Below are positions 44,452 to 56,500 of a DNA stretch of 64,000 nucleotides, piece by piece. Position 1 is the stretch's first letter; every line of letters starts with the position of its first letter. Location of the stretch: the NCBI GenBank assembly GCA_039566865.1, contig CM076948.1:10117001-10181000 (forward strand). The letters are read 5' to 3'. The notes under the pieces are model-generated. The model made no database searches. It had not been told where the DNA came from and saw nothing but the letters and a program-made list of their open reading frames with translations. Origin of the DNA: Aurelia coerulea (lineage: Eukaryota; Cnidaria; Scyphozoa; Semaeostomeae; Ulmaridae). Position numbers and translations under genes: made by a program.

Positions 44452-44640
44452 TGAGCTTATCTAAGTAGCATCCAGGTGCTTCCTCTTGCTGTGACCACAC
44501 CTCGTGATTACTTTAGCCTGGAATTACAGAGAGTTGGCGACTCTCCTCACACTTTGTAGCTGGTTCGGCAGGCCGAGGATTCGAACCACCAACCTTCAGA
44601 TTGGTAGTCAAGAGTGCTACCACTGAGCCATCCCCACTCT
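44452..44640 (-). mobile_element. tRNA-headed SINE
   Basis: On the minus strand, TGGCTCAGTGG (44630-44620) fits the pol III A box and GGTTCGAATCC (44587-44577) fits the B box exactly, at tRNA-like spacing. The acceptor and T stems do not pair, so this is not a working tRNA gene. The body continues towards 44452. The right side begins GTGGGGATGG. Confidence 0.6.
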
Positions 44641-44689
44641 TGTAAAATGGTGCATTTCTCAAGTGCAATTAACCTTAATATGCTTCAAC

Positions 44690-44993
44690 CACTGAAAATA
44701 ACTAGGTTTACGAGTCTGATTCGAGGCAAATCGAATTGTATATATATTGTTGAGATTTAGTACCACAGGAAGAAATGAGAGCTGTTTTAAAAAATTTCTT
44801 TGTGACCACTCTCCAAATACGGGCATGTGGTGGTCACGTGGTCAAACAATAGGTGTTGATTTCTATTTTCTGATTGCCAACTAAATTTTAGGAAAAGTCA
44901 AGAAGTTTCAGCATTGTAGGTAGCATCGTTTGGGAGCTATTAAAAAAATCTGATAGGGGGGAGAAAAAGGCCCCCCCCCTCGGTTAAAATAGA
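44690..44993. mobile_element. Right half of a TTAA element
   Basis: It matches 7190-7452 (TTGTGACCACTCTCCAAATA, GTGGTCACGTGGTC) and ends GGTTAAAATAGAG|TTAA. The left end is missing. Confidence 0.65.
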
Positions 44994-44999
44994 GTTAAG

Positions 45000-46780
45000 A
45001 ACTCTGTTTAAATTCAAATACCTCAGCTACTACTTTTAAGTCGTAAACAAATTGTGTACTATAGCTTTTTTTGCCAAAAACATATTACGGTTTCCTCTGA
45101 CATCATCCATGCAACCATGCATCCTCTATGCTTATCAAACGCAAATTGTACAGCTTTGTGCTCATCATAGCCATAAAGGTCTTTTGAATAAGAACCTCAC
45201 TCTGAATGCAAAAAAGCACCATGTTCCTAAAAGTATAGCCAGTCTGGTTCATAGAGATTTATGCTATTTTTTGTTGGACCGGGACTCAACTCAATAATTC
45301 TACTCCTGTAATATAAACAAATGAAACAGATTGCTATGAAGACTTGTATGGTGAAATCAAGACAGAACATTTCAATTTCACCCCTATTGAACAAGGACGA
45401 CTTTGTAATACAATCAGCTGCTTTTGATTGACAACGCAATTCAAATCGATTAGCGACTGCAGGCGAAGAAAAGTCTCAGACGCAAAACCTGACTTGAAAC
45501 TTGTCGGGAAAACTGTTACCTAAAGGCTAGTTTTCATCTTTCGCCTTTCATCCTATTTCCTCGTAATTTGCTGGATTGTTGGATACGTTAAATATGTAGA
45601 TTGTCAAATAATATGCCAATCAAGAATCTTGATTGGTCGGAATTCTTCGCATTTCATCGCAGAAAACAAATTTGTTTGATTTGCTGGGATCACTTGCGAT
45701 GAATTGCGCTGAATTGCAATGCAACGAATTAGGATATCTGGTTCTCGTGCAATTTTGTTGGTTTTCGTATATCGGAAATAATCCTAATTGATTGTACACC
45801 TAGAATTCCGATGAAATTCGATAAAATACGATGAAATCAGACATATGAAGGCCAGCCTTAATGCGCCCGACAGGTGGTTTTTAGGAGAAGTCACGAGTTA
45901 ATAACGAAGGAAGAAGAGCACATCTAAAGATTTTCCAGGCAGATTTTGTTTGCTAGAACTTTACCTGCTATGAAATCGTGGCTTCTCTTCGAAACCATTT
46001 TTCGCGTGCACAAGGCGACAGTTCGCTTTGAACAGGTTTTGGTTTTGGCGATAGGTTTTGGGGCAACTTTTGCGTCTTTGTTAGTTTTGAATTACTGTTT
46101 GATAGGATTTTCCTCGTATGCAATCGCTAATTGCTTTGAATTAAGTTTTCAACCAAAAGCGGTGGATCGCGTGACAAAATAATTCCTTGTTGCCATACTA
46201 ATTTTATATAAAGGAATTGGCACATATAAAGAAAATTAGTTGCTTCTTTTATCTACTAGTTGTAGTGAAGGAGAACTGCAGCCATACCTTCTCTAATACC
46301 ATCCCCACCACCAGTATGATCCATGAGGAAGCCAGTACCAAATTTCCTTATAAATAATACTTCCTAAGAAGAAAAGCATTTATGATGAATGCAAATCCAA
46401 AGTAGATGCAACTGACATGTTGTGTCATGGCAATTGATTAGTTGATTATAATTCATTAGTTGAAACACAATCTAATTTGGAATCACTACACCTTCTGTGA
46501 CTGTGCTCAATCGCATAGATTCTATTGTTGAACCATGACAGCAATATCGTTTATAGAATGCAGAAGAGGTTCAGTTAGGAGGTTAGAGGGAGAAGATATT
46601 CGAAACGGAGAAAGTATGAAGAAGAATATCTGGACATGCCAGGCTATGATCCCCCCCCCCCCCCCTCCCCACCCCCAATAACGATGATTGTCTACGTAAT
46701 ATGTTTTGCAATTTTCTATGCATTTTCTGTGTGTCTTTTTTCTCTTCGTCTGTTGCGGATCTCATTTCCAAATCTCCTCG
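45000..46780. other. Unannotated region with a shared repeat
   Basis: The plus strand at 46060-46180 (FASLLVLNYCLIG) matches the minus strand at 49885-50010 (FAALLVLNYRL), so a repeated element is present, but its type is unknown. A C-run lies at 46650-46663. Minus-strand frame 46670-46790 (SRGDLEMRSATDEEKKDTQK) could be an extra exon of the ubiquitin-like gene but lacks a clear acceptor. Confidence 0.35.
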
Positions 46781-46787
46781 AGATCTC

Positions 46788-47515
46788 TCATTTATTTTCA
46801 CGGACATGTTTTATTAGGAGTGGCAGAAAACTCGCCATTTGAAAGTCGATACATCCCATAAATGGGACTGAATGCGCAAAAAAAGTCATGGATTTGCCTG
46901 AAAATTTAGTCCAATGTGTATTTTGACATCTGATCCATCTCAAACTAGATGTGAGTAGGATCTTAGCGATATGCGTCATTTTAGGATTTTCTTAAATAAA
47001 TAAATATATGGAAATTCTGAAACCTCGTGGTTATTGGCTTAAAGGATTTACATAGCTACACCCGTTGATGACAGCACATCTAAACATCTAAAATAGGGAA
47101 CAGCCTACCCTCAGAACTTCAGCCAACCCTCATATTTCCGGTCTAGACAAAATTGTATTTTCCATGAAAACTTTTCATTTCTTTTCTCGAAAACTTTTCT
47201 TTCTTGTTCCTTTTGAATAGCACTCCTTGAGGGACCATTATGGAAACAAGGTTGCATTGACCTTTTAATGCTATCCCTGCCATCTTCAACCATGGGGTGT
47301 TTTTAAATTAGATTTTTAAATTAGATATGTAGTTTTTGCCTGTAATTATTTTAAATTTATAGATATTGTAATTAGATTTTTTTCTTTTATGACTAGTAAT
47401 ATTTAGTAACATTTGATGGCAAAATTATACATACATACATACATACATACATACATACATACATACATACATACATACATACATACATACATACATACAT
47501 ACATACATACATACA

Positions 47516-47546
<31 letters not shown>

Positions 47547-50500
47547 TCAGTACAGGAAAAACCCCACCGTGGATGACCAGGGGACGGACATGCCTAATTA
47601 TCAGTCTAACTTTAGACCCATAACATGTCTACCATTTATATGGAAGATATTGACAGGCATTGCAAGTGAATCGGTATGCCACCACCTTTAATGTGAAACA
47701 TTATTGCCTGAGGAACAAAAAGGTTACAGGAAACAATGTACCGGGTGCCCCAAAAGCAATATACAGATTTGGCTAACTCTAGTGATGTGAATTTAGCTTA
47801 ATCAATAGCTAATGCCTAATCACTCTCAAAATGTTCTTCAATAGTTAACTTGAACATAGATATCTCATTTGTTGGTATTGGTGCTGTGAGAGCAGAAATA
47901 TCAATCTTGAAAGCTCACATTTTCGTCCACCTGTAAACCAGAGCTTTTGCCTTTTGGCCAAAGCAAGTTCCTGAAGCACATCGAAATTAAGAACTGAAAT
48001 GGATGAAAAATTAAGAAACTGCCCAATGGATGACTTCAGGAAAACAGAATAACACAAGATCTATAATCGTTCAAATGTTATCATGGCTATCGTTGATTTA
48101 TACCCTGTGCCTTAAGAATTTGCTTAGGCCAAAATGCTAAAGCTCTGGTTTGCAGGAGGAGGCAAATTTTAGCTTTCAAGATTAACATGTCTGCTCTCAA
48201 AGCACCATAATACCAACAAACAAGGTACCTATACTCAAGACAACTATCGAGGAACATTTTCAGAGCGATTCGACATTGATTGAAGCTAAATTCACATCGC
48301 TCGAGTCAACTAACTCCGTATATATTTTTGGGACACCCGGTAGGAGACCAAAGACCAACTAATGATTGATAAAATGATTATGAAGAATTGCAGAAGAAGA
48401 TTAACAAACTTGTGTGTTGCCTGGAGTAGCAAAAAAAGGCTTATGACATGGTTCCTCACTCCGGGTTCCTTGCATGCTTAACCCTATTATAGTAGTTGGG
48501 CTACACCACGGGGGGGGGGGGGTTCCTCCGTAGTAAAGGTACCTGGGGATGTGCCGCGAGCAAGGGTGTACTTTTTCATACTTCTAGTCTAACCAAGGGT
48601 ATACTTTTTTGCAATTTTGGCCTACAACGGTCTAGCCAAAGGTATCATTATTGACAACATTGGTCTAGTGAACGGTCATGATATCAAATTTGGTACAAAT
48701 TTGACAATATTTGTCCAGAAAATGGCCAAAATTGGTCTAGCCAAGGGTATCATTTTCATAAAAGTTGGTCTAGCCAATGGTACCATTTTGAATATGCTCG
48801 CGGCAGACCCCTACCCAAAATTTGGCCAAGAACCCCCCCCCCCCCCTCCCGTGGGCTACACGTAGTAGCTTTCTCTGAATATGATGTATTGGTTTCACTG
48901 TGAACAATGCTGGCACACTCACGCTTTCATTTTTGACATAAATGTCTGGTACACTAATAGGTACTTTATATGACTGACAAAAATATTTTCATCAGATTTA
49001 TGTTATAAAAAGTTGTTTGTCAGTTATAACCTGGGAGTACAACTTGATAAACATCTTGTGTGGGATGAGCATACCAAGGCTTTACGTTCAAAGATATCTT
49101 GCTCTTTAGGTTTCCTAAAATATGCTAAGAAATTGCTTCCAAAGCATACCCTTAGTCAAATGTATAGAGGTATCGTTGAGCCCCATTTTCGCTACTGTTG
49201 CTCTGTGTGGGGTAGCTGTGGAGACTCTCGCCTGTTGGCGCTACAAAAGTTACAAAATCGTGCTGCGAGAATAGTTACCAACAGTAGCTATGATGCACCA
49301 GCAGCAAACTTGATAAAAGAGCTCAAATGGCCGACAGTCCACGACATGGTCAAACAAGAGACGGCTACCATTGTTTTCAAATCAATAAGTGGTCTCGCGC
49401 CCACTAGACTTGCCCCAAGTCTGTTTTGTCAACTGTTATAAGTCTACCAGAAAGTATATTGCTTTTCACTTTTCCCTTCAATTTTTTTGACGAAATTTTT
49501 TTTTGACGAAATAGACTTGGGGCAAGTCTACAAAAGCAGCCACTCTTGGTTGATGGGGCCACCGTGTATAAAGAATTTAAAATGAAAAAAAAATGAACCT
49601 ACTGCATTCTCGTTTCAGTCAGCAAATTAAGAACTGTGGAAACTCTGAAGAAGCAAATACATTGATTTATTACCTTCATGAAGTGTGTAGTCTCCAAGGA
49701 CTTTCTTGTCTTCCATAAGTTTACCATTACAACTTTTTTCTCTAAATCGATAGCAATCAAGCCATTTCCCTTTAGCTGCAGGAGAAAATACTTTTTCAGT
49801 GTCATGATAAATATAAACATGAAGCAAAATTCAAAGATCGTTAGCATTCATGCAAGCCAGCCGATATCGGCTGCTTCAACAAGGACAGATTTTGTAACAA
49901 AATAGCATGAGTTGCTTTTGTTGACACCGGAATTAAAGCGATTACAGATTGCCAACGAAGGACATTTGTTCAACCTGTAATTCAAAACAAGCAAAGCCGC
50001 AAAAGTCACGCTGAAACACAGGTAGCTAGCGCACTCGTTGTGTATTCCAGATTTTTTCTGAGAGCAAACATGGGCATGTCTCGATTCTTTGTGACTTTTA
50101 GTTTCCATCTAGAAGACATCCTTTTTATGTTGATTTCACAAATTTTTACATTGATTCAGGGGGTCAACACATAACTTTAAATTGAGTGCTCCGCAAAATA
50201 AATACCTTTTAAGTCATAGCTGTTGTGCCCCTGGCTCTATGACAAGGAAACACACATTACTGGACTAGTCTTGAAGTGGGCTTTCCTTTGATAAATAATA
50301 ATAATAATAAAGAAATTTATTTTGCGCCGTATTTCCTCAGGGCTCATAGGCGCATTACATATTTTACAATCTAAAACGATAATTTAATTATACATTATAC
50401 ATGGTTTGAGTTGAAAATTTCAAAAATTTTTTGAAATATAGTTTATTGATGACGTCATCAATCATTCGTTGTTACGCATGCGTACTGACAAAAACTGTTG

Positions 50501-53500
50501 TTCAGAAAACGAAGCGAGCAGCCATGCACTGCAGCCACACTGCAGCCATGCACTGCAGCCATGCACTGCAGCCATGCACTGCAGCCATGCACTGCAGCCA
50601 TGCACTGCAGCCATGCACTGCAGCCATGCACTGCAGCCATGCACTGCAGCCATGCACTGCAGCCATGCACTGCAGCCATGCACTGCAGCCATGCACTGCA
50701 GCCATGCACTGCAGCCATGCACTGCAGCCATGCACTGCAGCCATGCACTGCAGCCATGCACTGCAGCCATGCACTGCAGCCATGCACTGCAGCCATGCAC
50801 TGCAGCCATGCAGCCATGCTGCTACAGCCATGCAGCCATGCCATGTTGTAGCCATGCACCCATGCCATGTTGCTAGCTCATGTTGCTGTGAGACAGTGTC
50901 AACCCAGAGGATCTTTCAGTCATTCTTGGAGAAGATAAAACACACGGAAATACTCTAACCTCACGAAAATCAGCCACTGACTTCGCCCTTGGGACAGAAT
51001 CCTTCGTTCCGGATGAATTTATAGTACCCTTACCGGGGGCCTATTATAGGGGGTCCAAAAGCCGCAAAACCGTGCAAAAATGAGCTAAAAGCCGCAATCC
51101 GCATCAAAATAAAGCGTTTAACCGCGGCCGCAATGGTAAAATTTGCCTTTGCATACAAAATAGCCGACTACCCGTTTATTTTTCATTTTTTTTTTCATTT
51201 TTAATTTTAAAATTGTTCATACACAGTATGACTGATTTTCAAGGGGCCGTGCCAAAATCTTTACCAAAGTACAACCAACAGCTATGTAGAATGCAACTGT
51301 CTTTGGCCATAAAGCTGCGATTTTTGTCATTCGAAAGAGTTTGGCCAGCGAAACTTTATTCTAACAAGCGTTGTAAATTTTGGTTACTTAAGAAGGGCTT
51401 CGTCCTTAGTTCCTTGGGAGTTTTAGGAAATTTTTTGCTTCACAAAATTGTCAAATCTCCTATAAGGGGTGTCCCAAAAAGTTGTGCCCAGTGGCGTGCT
51501 GGGGATGAGATCGCAGGGGGGGCAATAGGTCAATTTGGCGCCCCTTTCTAGACTTATGACTTATTGTCCCTTGTTTCCCCGTGTTCTTTGATTTGCTGAT
51601 ATCAGTTGCTCAATAGGGACTCGTACCATTACTCTTATGAAGTGGGTCCCCTGTTTCAAAACGGCGTAAACAAGCGGGAGTTCTCGTACACACAACAAAA
51701 TCGCTTGGAGCTTAAACATTGAAAAGTAACCTTTTAGTACAAAAAATAATGTTTTCCTGACCTACCCATCACAGACAATATACCTTTCAAGCATTAATCT
51801 TCCTCTGTAGAAACAAAATAGATCCATCGCAGCTACGAGAACTCTAGGCCGTATCAACCGTTTTTTGGATGCAACAACAACAGCTGTCTAAATCGCAATT
51901 ACAACAGTTGTTGTCCTTATTGGTTGAAAACTAAATTCTAGTAATTTGATGGGTAAATACTTTGTAAGAGTAATGGTATGAGTCCCATTGACCAAGTGAT
52001 AGCAGCGTTAGCTGAATTCGTCTATTCCAGTTCATTTGTTCATACCAATACAGATTTTCTTTGCAAGGGAAGCAAGTCAATGCCACTTTTTCATGATAAA
52101 ATGCTATTGAAAGTTCTCGAAAACTTCTTTCTAATTCTAAACTGTCAATGAGCTCGTCTTTGTCAAAGGAGAGAATTTTTTTTCCAAACACCATCATCAG
52201 AAAGCCCTCAAGGTGCTCTTGAACCATCGTTGAGCGTATACGCGACGTGGAAAACGAATGCTCAGCGGTTGATGAGCTCACAGGAATGACAATTGCAATA
52301 GCATAAACGTGCCCTAAGATGGGATATGCATCCATGAGATGGTACGTGGGATGACATAGCAGCTGCAAGGCACCAGAAAAGGATGGCAGCTTGCTCTTTT
52401 CGTCAGTTTGCTTTCTGTGTATCGCACCTGGCCAATCAAAATCTTCATCATAATCATCATAGTCCTCATGTACTCGTTGGTTCGTTTTCTGTTTGGCTGG
52501 TCTCTTGCATAGATACGCAAAAGATAATGACGTGAGAAGTAACGGGTGTCCCAAAAAAATGTATACGGATTTGGTTGACTCTAGCGCTGTGAATTTAGCT
52601 TTAATCAATGGCTAATCACTCTCAAATGTTCCTCGATAGTTAACTTGAACATAGATACCTCGTTTGTTGGTATTGGTGCTTTGAGAACAGAATTATCAAT
52701 CTTGAAAGCTCAAATATGCCTTAATGTATAAATCAACGAGAGCCTTGATAACATTTGAACAATATTAGATCTTGTATTATTACGTTTTCCAGAAGTCACC
52801 CCCCCCCCCTCCCCCAGTCACCCATTAGGATGTTTCTTAATTTTTCACTAATTTCAGTTCTTAATTTCGATGTGGTTCAGGAATTTGAAAAGGCCAAAGC
52901 TCTGGTTTGCAAGTGGACGCTAAGCTTTCAAGATGGATATTTCTGCTCTTAAAGCACCAATACCAACAAACGAGGTATCTATGTTCAAGTTAACTATCGA
53001 GGAACATTTTGAGAGTGATTAGCCATTGATTAAAGCTAAATTCACATCGCTGGAGTCAACCAAATCTGTATACTTCTTTTTGGGACACCCGGTATTAAAC
53101 AGCGCCTTCTTTGAGTTTCCATTTGATATCCTAGTATCATTGTGATGTTTCAAAAGGTTCTCTTCGTTCACTAACTATTTGACGAGGGCACCTTCGGCGC
53201 CCCCTAAGATAGACGTTTTCTCTGGCGCCCCTCAAACTCGACCAGCAGGGGGGGGCAGTTGCCCCCCCTGCCCCCCCTGCCAGCACGCCACTGGTTGTGC
53301 CCCGTTTGCCTGACGCCGTTTGCGAAAGCCGTTGGCGACAAAACGGCAAAAGATTCTCACCAAACTTTTATATGATGTTGCTCTTCAGATATTCAAATAA
53401 AGTTTGCTGCAATCTCCGTAAAAATCCGTTGAAAAATCATGCAGCTATGACCTTCAGAAGACAAAATTTTCCTGATGACTGAAACCAACGGTCGGCCATT

Positions 53501-56500
53501 TTATTATTACTATTTTGCAGTGTTAACAGTAATATGAAGTTAGATTTCTGCAAAGAGTGACTGGGTTGGCCGTAGCCAGTCATACAAGGCACTGTAGTAA
53601 ATTTTTGCTTCTATACTTTCGTAATAAAATTTGACGGAAATAACTTCCACTAGGGGCTATTCCAGAGCTCACTATTTCATATGGAATGGCTCTTTTGCTA
53701 TGTTCCTTGCAGATTCCAAATCACATCAGAAAGTATCACATTTTCGTAACGTACCAACTTTCTTTTGCATGAAAGATAAACAAGAACTTCGAATAATTCC
53801 CAAGGGACTGAGTCTTCCCCTTCCAGTCAACAAAATTGTATAACGCTTGAAAGAGAAGTTCCACTCTCACCTTTTTCTTTTTAAATGATAGCTAGTATTC
53901 AGTAGTGTGCAATTTAATAGTAGTTCTATCTGTGACCAAAAATCACCTTTACTCTACGCAGTTTTTGGTTGTACTTTAAAATTCACAGTTTAGCCCTACT
54001 GAACAAATCAGTTAGTGAACATCACTGCACGACCATGAGCCGACAAGGAACATAGCCTGTCATTGTACCACTCATCTTCTTCTTTCAGGCCCGTAGGGGC
54101 ATTTTCGCGATTTAGGGGGGGGGCATCTCGAATCGAAGGAGGGATGAAAATGGGGGTCATAGGGCAAAGCCCCAAGAAAATCTTTCAAGCCATTGTCTTT
54201 ACTTTGGCTCAGAAAGCCTCTCCGATCCCAATAAGGAAATGGAGAACCTGGTCGCAGGTGGTGTTTGGTTCGGCTAGAAGCCGCATCCGCATCATAAAAG
54301 CCGTAAACCGTTGCCAATTCACGCCGAAAGACGTAAGACGCATGTTATGCCGAAGCCGCAATCCGCAGAAAATCATTGCCGAATCCGTAGGCCGCACTTA
54401 AAAACCGGTTCGAAGCCGCGAAGCCGCAAACCTATAATAGGCCCCCCTTACCAAAAGTGAAATGGATGCTAAATTATTGCAGTTATTTAGAATATCTTTA
54501 GATCAATCGGTTGTAGAGTAATCGGTCCAGAGTTTTTTACAATTTTAGGCAAATGCCTTATTTGGAGCCGGAGCTACGAGTGTTTACTGGCTAAGAAACA
54601 AGAAACAAGAAACAAGAGAATATCAAAACTTGTTAGATGCATCCATAAAAAAGCAATGGGACAGAATTTGTGCTGTACCCTTTTCCATGATAAACTTCTT
54701 GATAAACACTATTTTCTTTTAACATCTTTTATGAGATCAGCATACCAAGGCTTTACGCGCAAAGGTATCTCCGCTCATTGGGTTTCCCAAAATATGCTAA
54801 GAAACTGCTTCTAAAACATACCCTTATCAGATGTATAGAGGTATTTTTGAGCCCCACCTCCGCTACTGTTGCTCTGTTTGGGGTAGCTGGGAGAGCATAC
54901 CGGTCAAATTTTTCAATAGGGCACAGGGAAACCCGCAAATCTTCCAATTTCACGCTTATAAGCCCATCATATCGTCGTGTTTCGATCACATGACTGAAAA
55001 TAAGGCTTTTAAGATAACTTTTCGAGTACCTTCACGAAAATAAAAATGGATAATCAACTAATAAAGATGCAGAGTTGGTTTTACCACGAATCGATTCGAG
55101 AGGCCCCACTCCACATTTTTTTTTTGCTGCATTTGGTTAAAATCTCATCAAGGATCGGTGTTACATCGAATTTAATTCCTTCGAAAATTGGCCTATGTTC
55201 AAGAATTCTTCAGGAACACTACGAATAAGATATAGCATTCAAAATTTCACATGTTACGTGAATTATGCCCAGGAATAGCTTGAAAATATTTGTTTGTGTG
55301 ATTTTCGAAAATCTTTGGCGAATTAAAGCTATTTGCTGCCAAGAAAGCTAATGGGTCTACCTTCACCTGCAGCAGAATCCCTGTAATCGGCATTAAATCA
55401 CTCTTTTTCGCAACAATAACCAGCGGATACATTTAGGAATAACTTCATCACAAATCCAATTTCTTTCCACCATTTTATCATCGATAAGTTCGATAAAATG
55501 TGATAAGACTTCACAGCCTCAGCAGCAGACCATCCAACTGCCGTCGATTCAAAGTTTTCTTGTTGCAAACACCTTGGAAGTCTTGCAAGACTTCCATAAA
55601 ATAAAAGGTTTTGCAAGACTTAGGTCTCCCATATGACACAGCAAAATGACACCTTTGAGAATAGATTGCACACTCCTGAAGGCATTCTATCGCAGCAAAA
55701 TAAAGAGATAAAACATTTCTCTAAGATTGCAAATTTCTTTGTCACATTGAAAAAGTATATAATGTGTATAAAGAAATTTCCCCTGCAATCTTTTCTCAAA
55801 GGTGCACAATCTATTATCAAAGGTATCAATTTGCTGTGTCATATGGGAGACCTAAGCCTTGCACAACCTTTTGTTTTATGCAATCTTTCCAGGTGTTTGC
55901 AACAAGAAAACTTTAAATTGACGGTAGTTGGACGGTTTGCTGCAGAGGCTGTAAAGTCTTATAACATTTTATCGAAATTATCGATGATAAAATGGTGGAA
56001 AGAAATTGGATTTATGATGAAGTTATTCGTAAATGCTTTCTCTGGCTATTATTGCGAAAAAGAGTGATTTAAACATAATTCACGTAACATGTGAAATTTT
56101 GAAAGCTATATCTTATTTGTAGCGTTCCTCAAGAATTCTTGAACATAGACCAATTTTCGAAGGAATGAAATTCGATGTAACGCCGATCCTTGATGAGATT
56201 TTAACCAAATGCAGCAAAAAAAATGTGGAGTGGGGCCTCTCGAATCGATTCGTGGTAAAACCAGCGTTGTGTCTTTATTAGTCGAATATCCATTTCTATT
56301 TTCGTGAAGGTACTCGAAAAGTAATCTTGAAAGCCTCATTTTCGGTCATGTGATCGGAATACGGCGATATCATTGCCTTATAAGCGTGAAAATGGAAGAT
56401 TTGTGGTTTTCCCTGTGTCCTTGAAAGATTTTACTTGTATGCTAGCTAGGAGATTCGCCTGTTAGTACGACACAAGTTATAAAAAGGGCTGCGAGAATAG

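Larger units (their letters stand above)
51489..53293. mobile_element. hAT element with transposase remnant
   Basis: TIRs CAGTGGCGTGCTGG and CCAGCACGCCACTG with a perfect 8-bp duplication GTTGTGCC (51481-51488 and 53294-53301). It contains a C-terminal transposase fragment on the minus strand and a MITE inserted at 52542-53092. It is internally deleted and so non-autonomous. Confidence 0.85.
51465..53530. mobile_element. GGGTGTCCC-type MITE (family of 28513), split by hAT
   Basis: The left end is TA|AGGGGTGTCCCAAAAAGTTG. After the hAT insertion the sequence resumes CCCGTTTGCC and matches 28541-28740 (AAAAGATTCTCACC, ATGATGTTGCTCTTCAGATA, CAGCTATGACCTTCAGAAGA). The distal arm is not found, so it is truncated. 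Confidence 0.6.
51035..54446. mobile_element. GGGGGCCTATTATAGG TIR element hosting a nest
   Basis: GGGGGCCTATTATAGG on the left and its exact inverse on the right, flanked by CTTACC at 51029-51034 and 54447-54452. The interior near both ends is made of AAGCCGCAATCCGC-like words. A palindromic MITE, a hAT element and a second MITE are nested inside. The superfamily is unclear (6-bp duplication). Confidence 0.65.

Noticed and set aside
44560..44640. tRNA gene
   Set aside because: The A and B boxes fit, but the acceptor, anticodon and T stems do not pair; called as a SINE head.
47413..47691. IHTY-repeat protein
   Set aside because: An (ACAT)n microsatellite fused by chance to a LINE fragment.
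50431..50958. Five overlapping 115-175-codon frames
   Set aside because: They are products of the 13-bp minisatellite, which lacks stops in most frames.
53631..53843. 70-codon plus-strand ORF (FRNVPTFFCMKDKQE)
   Set aside because: It looks somewhat protein-like after a TTCCTTGCAG, but there is no partner exon and it lies inside a transposon on the antisense strand of a host intron.
55633..56067. 144-codon frame
   Set aside because: It lies across the centre of the Mutator-like foldback and repeats itself on the other strand.
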